This document shows positions 22,614-32,361 of a stretch of DNA of 64,000 nt, in pieces. How positions within the stretch are numbered: the first letter of the stretch is position 1; each line of letters begins with the position of its first letter. This DNA is from Pyronema omphalodes. Lineage: Eukaryota; Ascomycota; Pezizomycetes; Pezizales; Pyronemataceae. The position numbers and the translations under genes are program-made. The notes beneath the pieces are model-generated. The model did no database searches and was not told the origin of the DNA. It saw only the letters and a program-made list of their open reading frames with translations. Location: positions 248,001 through 312,000 of the forward strand of contig JAJJXM010000003.1 of assembly GCA_024516155.1 (NCBI GenBank), read 5' to 3'.

Positions 22614-23195
22614 AGGGGGGAGGGCGATAACATACGCATCACTGATTTATGAAGAAAGAACGGCACTGATAAACGGAGATAAATAGTTACATAAATTTTG
22701 CTAACAAGGGATTAGTCCATGTGTTGGTCTAGCATCTTCTGAGCGGGTTCTAACTTCCATTAGCCATGTGGATTAGGATCTAAGTCATGCGCATGCGAAG
22801 AACGTTGCCGGTTCTATGACTTCCATATTGGGGTATTCTCAACAATTTAAAATTCTGCAGGGTATGCGGAGATGATAGTAAGTTGCACCGGTGCTTCCTG
22901 CACGATGATGCGAGATGGCGGAAGCATCGACTGGCTAATCAGGAATTAAGACGGCGTTGAAAAAGCTTAAATTTTCACAACCTACTCTACAGGCACAACG
23001 TAGTTTGGTCACGAACTGACAGGGTTCCCAAGATGATGCGAAAAATTACGTAAAATTTAAATGAATCCCAAAAAATCATGCAATCATCAATTCTTTAATG
23101 CAATCATAGACTGTACTATTTAAATCTATCCCACATTACTTTTAATGAACGAAACAAAAATAACGCCCGCTTTAATCCTAAACAAGGAAGCAAAT
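22080..23195. other. Convergent intergenic region with poly-G run
   Basis: This lies between the 3' ends of the HNH gene (+) and the OYE gene (-). It contains G-rich stretches at about 22134-22182 and 22585-22624. No gene is seen. Confidence 0.65.
22585..22624 (+). repeat. 29-G homopolymer and G-rich tract
   Basis: Twenty-nine consecutive G are followed by GGGGGG and GGG blocks broken by single A. The tract is a strong G-quadruplex candidate and also a place where the assembly length may be uncertain. Confidence 0.8.
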
Positions 23196-24418
23196 CTACA
23201 ACTGAGCCTGAGACTTGGAGTACTCGGGGTAGTCGGTGTATCCCTCGTTTCCAGAGGAGTAGAAAGTGTCTCTGTTGTAGGGAGTGAGCTCGTATCCGTT
23301 GGCGAGACGAGCGGGAAGGTCGGGGTTGGAGATGAAGTAACGTCCGTAGACAATTCCATCAGCCTCGTCCTTCTCGAGGGTGGGGACAGCATTCTCAGAG
23401 TTGAAGCATCCGTTGGTCAAGAGAACAGTGTTCTTGACGATATCACGGAAGGGACGGATGGAGAGGAGGTTCTCCTCAGACTGACCGCGCTCCTTGGCGA
23501 GCTGGCGGAGACGGGCAACCTTGGCCTCCTCAGTGCCCATCAAGTCCTGACGGGGCTCGATGAGGTGAATGTATGCAAGACCACGCTTGTCAAGCTCCTG
23601 CATGGCGTATCCGTAGTGTCCGATGATGTCGGAGGTCTGGGTGTCCTGGAAGAATCCGAAGGGGGAGAAACGGATTCCAACCTTGTCAGCACCGATGGCG
23701 GCGCAGACAGCGTCAGTAACCTCAAGGGTAAGGCGGGCACGATTCTCAACGGATCCTCCGTACTGGTCGGTACGCTTGTTGATGTTGTCACAGATGAACT
23801 GGTCGAGAAGGTATCCGTTGGCGTTGTGAATCTCAACTCCGTCAAATCCGGCCTCAATGCAGAGCTTGGCGGCGTGGACGTAGTCCTCGATGGTGTCCTT
23901 GATGTCCTCAAGGGTCATCTCGGCGGCCTCAGTGTATGGCTGGGGTCCCTTAGCGGTGAAGAAGACGGCTCCGTTCTCAATCTTTCCGGCGGAAGGAGCA
24001 AGAGGCTTGCGGCCTCCCAAGCAGTCGGGGTGGGCAGCACGTCCGATGTGCCAGAGCTGACAATAGATGTATCCTCCCTTGGCGTGGACAGCGTCGGTGA
24101 TCTTCTTCCAGGCACGCTTCTGCTCGGGGGTAAAGACACCAGGGGCACCGTGGTAGTTTCCTCCCATAACAGAGATGTGGGACGCCTCGGAGATGATGAG
24201 ACCTCCATCAGAGGCACGCTGCTTGTAGTACTCGAGAACGTTCTCGTCGGGGATGTGCTCAGGAGAACGGACACGGGTCAAGGGGGCCATAATCACTGAA
24301 GATAAGTTAGCTACTGCAAAGAAGCAATTCAGCGGGCAAAATTACCTCTGTGCTTGAGAGTGATGGATCCCAACTTGAGGGGAGTGAAGAGCTTGGTGTC
24401 GGCGAGAGGAGCAGGCAT
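23196..24418 (-). CDS. Old yellow enzyme family oxidoreductase
   Basis: Exons are 24418-24346 and 24295-23196 with a 50-bp intron, 390 residues. It is an FMN-dependent TIM-barrel ene-reductase: the N-terminal phosphate/FMN region HRVIMAPLTR spans the splice, followed by QLWHIGRAAHP, the substrate-binding HNANGYLLDQF, GGSVENRARL, RFSPFGFF and the late phosphate-binding segment DGIVYGRYFISNPDLP. These proteins use NAD(P)H to reduce the C=C bond of enones, quinones and similar electrophiles. Strong codon bias towards C/G-ending codons, unlike most neighbours, suggests high expression. The same bias leaves the opposite strand open (see the rejected list). The C-terminus YSKSQAQL is not a standard targeting signal. 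No biosynthetic cluster partners lie next to it, so a stress/detoxification role is more likely than secondary metabolism. Confidence 0.95.
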
Positions 24419-27400
24419 TTTGATGATGTTTCTTTGGATGAGGAAGAATGGTTCTCTCAACTTTGGGGGAACAGCTTGTCTTTATCTTCGCGGGGTAGAT
24501 TTTACCATTCTCTGAACACAGTCTAGCGCCCCACCCCTTGATGCCGGAGTTAACTGGAGATTCCAGTTCTCGAAGGTCCCCAAACTAGAATCTTCGCTCT
24601 CCCCACATGGGTTGTGCGAACCAGGCCACGTTGGTATGGTTGATATCCTCGCTGGGCAGCATATGGAGCGCTATATTTCCTGCTTAGACTGCTTGCTAAT
24701 CTTTTCCCCGAAATAACGTTGATTTCTCATCTTTGGGTCGGCATCCGGGGGTTGCTCGGCTCCACGAGTGGTGTTGATGGACGCTGATAGTAGTGATTTG
24801 TAATAGATCTCACATGGCATTAGCGCTTCTTGGCCGTTTGTCTTAGCATGCATTTCTCAATCGGATAAATCTTCCTAGGTGCAGAGATATGGCTCCATAC
24901 ATAACCTTAAAACGCCATCAACCGAGGCCGATAACATGGGGAGAAAGCTAATAATATCGCATTTGCGCGTAATGTATCCAGCTTATGTATGCCTAGCAAA
25001 CTCGTGTTAGAACTTCCGATGGATTTCAGGGTCCGAAATACAGTTGTTGATGCCGTTTAACGTGATTAAATGATCTGAACCCAGGACAAAATCTTCATCG
25101 GAAGTCGGGTTCTGAAGCAAAGTTGAATCTGAAATCCGATGCCACAAGGATGTAAAGCAACTCCCGTCCTCAACCAGGTCTGATGTGCTACATCTTGCAA
25201 TTTTCGAGCTGTTATATCCGGACCAAATGGTGTTGCAGATCGTTCCGAAAGATAATCAGATGAGCACGGCATGCGCAGGTTGTCGTACGTTGTCGTCACG
25301 GTTGTCGTACCTTGCAGTAGTGAAGATCCCGCGCCGGTGATGTTGAAATCGATTCATAAGCCGAAACGTCGCCGATTGAAATAGATGATATCAGGGCTCG
25401 AGGCAAGCAAGGGCCACACCTGAAGGTAGTTACCCGGAACCTGTGGACTGAGGTTTTAGGCCTCTCAAAACTCACTTAGTCCCGCAGCCTTGTGGATCAC
25501 GCGGGAGCTCCATCTCCATGTCGACATCGAGGATTTGGCCAACACCACAATGATAATAGCAATGCGAAATACACATATTCACATTTCAAATTACATGCCC
25601 GTTAATTATGGAGCTGATATCTCACCAGTTTCTTCCGGGTTATGAATCTCCGGATGTTACCATTCTCCATATATGTCAGGGAACGGATCCAGATCACCAT
25701 ACGATATTAGCATTGATTGCAGCTCGTCAAGGGACTTTACCCAGTGATACATATGACGGCTTGTGCTTCAAACCCATATGCAGATAATTCTCTAGCAAAA
25801 TTATTTAACCTGAACGTACAGCTTTTATTTTCGTAACTGTAGCAGGTGACTGAGTCCGCGTGACGATCGAAAAGCTCCTGGAGCACCGAGCTCGCTTCCA
25901 AATAGCCGAGATTCAATACGAAACTCTCGGGAGTATTATATGGCTATTGAGAATCAGAAAAGACGGTAGGCCCTATCTCATTCACCGGTATACCTTTAAT
26001 GTAAAATTAAGAAAATAACACCCGTCGTTACCTTCTCTTCAACATCAAATCCAAGACCAATCTATCCAAGACAAAACCTACACAACCAATGTTCCATAAT
26101 CTCCCAGCAGCTAACACATGTGTCAGACTTTGACTCAAATCTATAACCTCCATCCCACTCCCCTCTCAAGTTCCGCCACCTCTTCCTAATACCTCTTTGA
26201 TTTTCCTAATCTCCAAGCTCATTTTGAAGGAGGATATTAAAGGGATGGGGAGCGTTTGAGTTTTGATCATGCTATTATTCAGTTTAATTGTTAAGGCAGT
26301 TATGATAAAACTTTAGCTGATTTGGATCAGTTCTGTGACCCTTTTTCATTGTTCTCCAGAGGGCCATAGTCATTCTCTCGATACACTCTAGGACACACTC
26401 TAGAATTATCCTCCCTCTCGCCATACATAGCCTAGATCATCTAATCCATACATCCATAATAATTCAGATGACATTCTAATTCCCCAGATTCCATACCAAA
26501 TTCACCCACTAGCACACTAAAAGATCTACCATCCTATTTTCCAACCTGCATGCTGAAAGAAGTCCATCTTGATTCCTTCCCAATGTCTACCCTAGTAACA
26601 TTACCCATCAACTGTCAACCCCAGTCCACCATCTAAATACCACACACCCCAGATCCGCCCCACAAATAACTTCCTTCACCAAACCCCTCACATATTGTAT
26701 CAAAGCCCTTGAAGAAACTAGAGAAGGTAGTATTAGTATCCTTAAACTATCTCTATAAAATCACTTCCTGCGATGGAGTATCTTACACAATATATTAAAC
26801 GGCCTGTATTCCATTAAGATTGCCGCAACTGCATGAGCCTCGCTACTCTCGAATGTGCACTCCATACGCAGAATTATTCTTCCCATTTACGTCGAGCACA
26901 AATAAAATTCCTTTGCAGCTATGAATGAATCCATAGTTCCTGCCATGATAAAAGAAAGCCAGAAGAAGCTTCGAACGTAATGACGACTCCACTCGCTAAC
27001 ATCTGAAACAGGCATTGTTATTTTATACACGATCTACTTCAGTATGTCATCTGTGCCGAGTTCGGATTTGCGGGGCCACAGTTGATAGAATATCTGGGGA
27101 TAGAGTGCGTCTCATGTGAAGCGAAGTGGTGTTGCTATTCTTGGGATAAGGGTTATGCCCTTCGAAGGTAACTGCATAGTGCACTCATGGCTAAGCCTTA
27201 GACTACATGCCTCCTTGCCTCAAGGGGACGTTATATAAAAATAGATGGAGTGACTGTATTTGCCAAATGTGAGAATAGGAAATGAAGTGAAATTGAGGTA
27301 CAGTAATACCACGGGGGTTCGTTAAATATAGTAGTTTTTTAATGTCGCGTAAGATCGGTTTCTGGTGACGTCTGAGGAGGGAATTGGTGATGTTGGCTGT

Positions 27401-27681
27401 AAAACTGTCCGTATTGTGTGCGTTTAAAGTATCAAGAGGAATGAATTTACTGGGGATTAGAGACACATTGGGGTTTCGGGTAAGTATTTCTAGTTGCCTT
27501 CACATCCGAGATGATTTAATACACATAAATGAAAATCTATTTCCTGATATATATTACTTAATCAACAAATCTACAATCCAATCCATCTCTATAAAATCGA
27601 TAGCCCAAAGCAAAAATTAAAGATATCATCACGACTTGCGTATGACTTCCCCAAGCATCACCATAGTTTAACAGTTCCGTA
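24419..27681. other. Gene-poor AT-rich region
   Basis: About 3.3 kb lies between the OYE promoter and the 3' end of the thioesterase gene. Only short frames without domain or codon support occur. The 26.0-26.7 kb part is C/A-rich on the plus strand and could hold transcribed non-coding sequence, but nothing specific is visible. Confidence 0.6.
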
Positions 27682-28941
27682 TTACAATTTCGCACTTTCC
27701 TTCAGTTCTTTCGGAGTACTGGCCCCAGAAGCAGCATGCTGAACCTCTGTTCCCTCCCTTCCATCCTTCAACCTAACCATTCCCTCCTGTAAGCATTGTG
27801 CCAACAACTCTCCACTCTGTGTCCAGACGTTCATTCTCACCAAGCCCCTCTCCTCTCCCGCCCACGATGACCTAGTTTCCAAAAGCAACCAGTCATCCAG
27901 ACTCGTCTTCTCTCCAGCATGGAAGTGTATCGTATGATCTAAACTGACCATCATACCAACCTTATCCCTTCCAGCATCCGGATTTACTCTTCCAACAGTT
28001 CCAATAAACCAGCTATCTGAAACATATGCCAAGGCGGGGTTAAAAAACAATGGGTCCTTGATTGGAGTTTTCGATCGAACCCATTGCCGCATAACCTTTT
28101 CCGCCGGGGCAACTGAGCTGATGGGTGTATCAGGGGGTAGATGTAAGTCCGGTGATAAACCAACAGGACGGAACTCAAAGGCGTCTTGCTTGGATTTTGC
28201 TCGGGCAAGATTCGCTTGCTCTTCGTCCCAGCGACCTGATTTTTGGAGCCGGTCGATTACTTGAAATTCGTTTTCGCACTCCTCGGGTCCCTTCACTCCA
28301 CTGGGAAATTTGGGCTGGTGTTTTACAACCTTCACAATATCCTGACCTTCTTCGAATTTCGTGGCCAAAGGAATGGTAAAGCTCAAAGTGGTCGTAAATA
28401 TGACATTTCCTCTCTGCTTCGCCTGGACGGTTCTGGTGTGAAAGCTGCGGCCAGATCTTACAAGGTCGACATGGTATATAATTGGAATATTGCTATTACC
28501 GGCAAGAACGAAGTAGCAGTGCATAGAATGCACCACGAATTGCGGCGGGACGGTGAGCTGAGCGGCGAGGAGACACTGAGCGATGACGCTACCACCGTAG
28601 ATTCCTCGGGCGCCCATGGGCTGCCACTGAGGGCGGGTATTTGTGAAGACGTTTGGGCCGAGCTCACTCAAAGGGGTAAGCGATATGGCATTTTCGATGA
28701 GAGAAACAGTGGGATCGGCAGGTGGTGGGGTTTTGACAGTCGCGCTGGCAGATCTCGGGCGGGGCATGGTGGAATTTTGTCGCTGGAGCTTGAGGTCGCT
28801 TATTGCAGTACTGGGTCGGAGATACTGAAGAAACAAAGGGTTGAGAGGACTCTTATGTTTATAAAAGGGGATTATTGAGCTTCTAACAGCCCAGCAAAGG
28901 CTACGGCGTAATGTCATGGTGCAGTTGTGAGGTGAGATCAT
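27682..28941 (-). CDS. Acyl-CoA thioesterase II (TesB/ACOT8 type)
   Basis: A single 419-residue frame. Two hot-dog folds are recognisable: the first with RGIYGGSVIAQCLLAA (about 112-127) and VHSMHCYFVLAGN, the second with AYVSDSWF, MVSLDHTIHFH and RSSWAGEERGLVRMNVWTQSG. Likely catalytic residues of the TesB triad are Asp in SLDHT, Ser/Thr in LETRSS and Gln in CLQEG. The enzyme hydrolyses fatty acyl-CoA to free acid and CoA, in fungi usually in peroxisomes, and the protein ends in AKL, a type 1 peroxisomal signal. The first 58 residues are basic and free of acidic residues until about 49, like a mitochondrial presequence. Internal ATGs at 28917 and 28767 are in strong context (CACC before ATG). 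The short form from 28767 would begin just ahead of the catalytic region. Confidence 0.93.
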   Translation of the reverse strand: MISPHNCTMTLRRSLCWAVRSSIIPFYKHKSPLNPLFLQYLRPSTAISDLKLQRQNSTMPRPRSASATVKTPPPADPTVSLIENAISLTPLSELGPNVFTNTRPQWQPMGARGIYGGSVIAQCLLAAQLTVPPQFVVHSMHCYFVLAGNSNIPIIYHVDLVRSGRSFHTRTVQAKQRGNVIFTTTLSFTIPLATKFEEGQDIVKVVKHQPKFPSGVKGPEECENEFQVIDRLQKSGRWDEEQANLARAKSKQDAFEFRPVGLSPDLHLPPDTPISSVAPAEKVMRQWVRSKTPIKDPLFFNPALAYVSDSWFIGTVGRVNPDAGRDKVGMMVSLDHTIHFHAGEKTSLDDWLLLETRSSWAGEERGLVRMNVWTQSGELLAQCLQEGMVRLKDGREGTEVQHAASGASTPKELKESAKL

Positions 28942-30790
28942 ACCGACGAAGCCGAGGTGGTGGACGGATTCGGCACGTGCAGTTCCTGTACGACACAGCT
29001 GCAGCCTCCGTCGGCATCGGCGGTGGTGAGCTCCCGTCGAGAGGCGTAAGGCAGAGCTATCGACCTTACATAGCTTAGCTAACCCAAGCTTTATAGGGTA
29101 ACGTAAGTTAAGATTAGTGCAAACACTATTTAACTAGCTATACCGTATTTAAGTTAGCGTATCTTCGATTTTGCTGGCTTATTGTTGTTTGTCGAAATGG
29201 AAGACATCAAAGCACATAATCCTCCACTTTTCCGGTCCTCTTTTTCTACTTTTCTCTGTACAGTCGACTATATCATAACTTTAACTGTTTTTCTCTTCGC
29301 TTGTTTCGCCACCTCAGGATCAACAGCTAACAGCGGAGATCGACGGGCAGAAACAGGATGAATTATTGCACTGATTCGGGGGATTGAGACACTTTTGCAG
29401 GGTTCGACTTGCCGCGGTGTTCATCAGGAATAGCGATTTGCAACCGGAACTTGAGAAGGCCGAAAGAAGTCTTCTTGTCGGTGCAGCAGGTTCTATTGAC
29501 ACATCGGAGCTTCAAGGCACCGAAATGAAAGTCATGATTGGGACCACTGGTGCCTGGTTCTGGGACAGCGACCTAACTAGGCTTCAATTTAATGCAATGC
29601 AGATGCCGTCGGCCGGAATGACAAGGCCACTACATACAGTCCATGGGATTTTTGTTACGGTGGATATTGGAATTTTGACAACCCATCAAACGCCTTCCTT
29701 TCCCCGGATCGCCCGATCCTGCCTCATGCGCACGCGAAATCTTTGGCTGGATTTTACTTTACTCCTCCTCCGCACAGCTCGCCAGATTCGGGTCCCGTAG
29801 GCAAACTGCGCCTGCTTCGTCGGCATCATAGCCAATCCACATCGTATTCTCAGGACGCCATCCGTAACACGATCTGCGGCTATATACCTTAATGCGCCAT
29901 CTTTCAGCAGCTGCTCTTCTCTGCACTGCCATGCCTAGTCTGCCCAGCGTTTCAATTGTTGATCGAGTCAGTTGCTGGTGTTGTTGGTACATAGTTTCAA
30001 ATGATTTTGATATGGGATACCCCACTGGGCCCACTCTACTCACTCTTCAGCCAAAAAGCAACAGACTATGTTTTCTCAAATCTGGAAAGACTGAAAATGC
30101 GACGCCACTGGGGCACAACGGAGAGACCTAAAAGACCTAAAGGAGCCCCAACAGAGACTTAACGAAGGCTTAACGGAGTGAATGATTCGCAGGACGCCGG
30201 GACTAGCAGGGGTACAAGCGAATTGCGACTCCACGTAGCCGAATTACTTAAACACGAGACTCCGCCGCTGAACTGGGCAGCTCACACAAAGAAGGCGACA
30301 ATTGAGAGAAAGACGGACCAGGAATTAACATAGGAAAACCAACAGGGTCGGATTTCAAACAAGAGGCAAAAGATAATCGACTATAAAGACAGAATACAAG
30401 AGTAGACGACCGCTGCTGAGAGACGCAGCGACTTTTATTCAAACCTCACAAAGCCACCATCTCGGCATGCCAGTTTGAGGGATACACATAATATCACTAC
30501 TATGTCCGGATATAATACCAACTCTTACCGCGAATCTCGCAGTAGCGGAGTCAAGCGCAAAACACCTCCTCCAGTATGCGAATCCTCTCAAATACCACGC
30601 GACTTGGTGTTGACAATTTGATAGGCAAATTTACAGATTCCATATGCGCAAGATCACTATTCAGCACCTCTCCACACCCCTGACCCCCTCGCATACCAGG
30701 TATTCCATACTGCGCCATACCATTGTGTATTACATAGAAATTTTCTAACATCCATAGGCTCGCAATGCCAGAGTAGACCAATACCTTGAG
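28942..30790. other. Divergent intergenic region
   Basis: This lies between the thioesterase gene (-) and the CaaX gene (+). A 54-residue ATG frame at 29197-29361 (+) contains one hydrophobic segment. A 29759-30043 (-) frame ends in a Cys-containing stretch (GYDADEAGAVCLRDPN). Neither has enough support to be called. No repeats or RNA genes are recognised. Confidence 0.5.
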
Positions 30791-32361
30791 ATGCCCGATC
30801 CTGTGATCGTCACTCCCCATCATGATGATCCATACAGCCGACTGGACTTTGCATCACTTACCAATAACGATGCCGAAAGCTTGTTTGAGGAGGATGTGGA
30901 AGAGCTGCGTCAGGGTATAAATCGGCGGTACTCAGAGATTATATCAACGGGCACTCCCATTCAGGAGAATTACCAGCAAAACTGGAACCAGGCGCCCCCG
31001 AAACCCACATTGCACCACGTAAGTCTGGTAATCTTCTTGCAATTTTCGCAAGAGAGTAGAAATCTCACAGATTATCTAGGCAAAGACATTTGACTCTCGC
31101 TTCACACAATCGCCTGGATATGACCAACAAGAGGTTACTAATTTCCGTACCCGCCGGAAAGAACAATGCTAACTCCCTGCAGTTCCCTCCAACACCAATC
31201 CATAATCCCTACGATCCCAACCCGCCTTCAGAACCCTACCACCCGGGCAGCTACGAAATACCTCCCTTCCACCCCGGACCACATCGGCGTACTCATTCAT
31301 TCCCTGTGAACCATAACCCCCCTTCACCCTACCACACTCCCGTGTCTCCTGGGCCTCCCCCACTCGATGCCCTCGCCTTTACTCGTCGTAAAACACTCCC
31401 GGCTCCATCACACTACGACGGAGAGCGATCCCACTCTGTACCACCCCAACACACTAATTATGGCAATGACCTTGACTACCGAAGGACGCAAACCCCCAGC
31501 GGCCTCTCACAGTCTAACTATAGTAGCTATAACCAACGGAATGGGAGCCGGGTTGTGTCATCTCCTATGCGGTACGATACACTATCGGAGGAACAAGAAA
31601 TTGTCCCCCTCAGAACCCAGGGTAGAACAGCATCAGCCCATTACTCCGACCCCAACAGCCCGGTTCCTCTGGGTCCTTCCCGGTATGCAGACAATTCTAT
31701 CCCGTCGCCCTTAAGATACGACAATCAGACACCGGTCTATGATGGGTACAACCACTACGCAGATGAGCGCGAGAACACCTACAGCCCAGTTGCCGAAAGT
31801 CCGTCATCTTCCCGGTATCGCAACGATGACGAGGAAGAAAGACGGCGGTCAGGAAGGTCAGGAAGGTTAACAGCACAGAGCCGATATTCTTCTATCCCTG
31901 AAGAAGTTGGAAGACACAGTACGATAGAAATTGGGTATTCATATGAGCCGCCTAAGCGACCCGAGGCGCCAGTTTATGGGGAGAAAGAAGCGGCGGATGC
32001 TGCAGCAAAGCAAAGGGACAGTTTGCCGGTAGAATTGGGAACTGGAGAGGATAAGGAATATGGCATAAATCAGGCCCACCAGGAAGAAGAAGGGGGTTTG
32101 AAGGCTAAAGATGATACTTCAGCGCCAGTCTCGGCGCTTACTTCCAGACCCGTCAGTCCTGTGGCGGCAGAGAATCAAACACAAGAAGGAAGACTGAGTG
32201 CGCAGCACTATACGCCGTCCGTTAGTAGGTTTAGCGCGGATTTGCCGCCTGCCAGAGTTAACTCGGATGGACTACCTCATCACGGTGGATTAGGGGGTTT
32301 TGTGCAGCCGAAGAAGAGGAAGAAGAAGAAGCCCTGTGGAATGGGGTGTGTCGTTATGTAA
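30791..32361 (+). CDS. Disordered protein with polybasic CaaX tail
   Basis: Exons are 30791-31018, 31080-31133 (a 54-bp microexon) and 31183-32361, 486 residues, all phase 0. The microexon is supported by TATCTAG and CTAAC...CAG acceptors around it, though its 3' donor is a weaker GTTACT; skipping it would also stay in frame. The protein is almost wholly low-complexity: Pro/Tyr/Ser/His-rich from 77 to about 260 with recurring SPxRYD and PSRYADN motifs, then charged. The C-terminus is KKRKKKKPCGMGCVVM: a lysine-rich stretch, an extra Cys and a CVVM box. By analogy with Ras/Rho tails this should be farnesylated, cleaved and methylated, and held at the plasma membrane, with possible palmitoylation of the upstream Cys. 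No catalytic domain is present, so it is a candidate membrane scaffold. The family is not recognised. Confidence 0.82.

Noticed and set aside
23145..24299. 384-residue open frame antisense to the old yellow enzyme gene
   Set aside because: It exists because the enzyme gene uses strongly biased codons; the peptide is Val/Gly/Ser/Leu-repetitive with no domain, while the minus strand encodes a complete enzyme.
28243..28878. 211-residue frame antisense to the thioesterase
   Set aside because: It is the opposite strand of a complete, family-matching enzyme.
29759..30043. Small minus-strand frame with several Cys near its end, considered as a secreted peptide
   Set aside because: No ATG with a signal peptide and no splice partner found.
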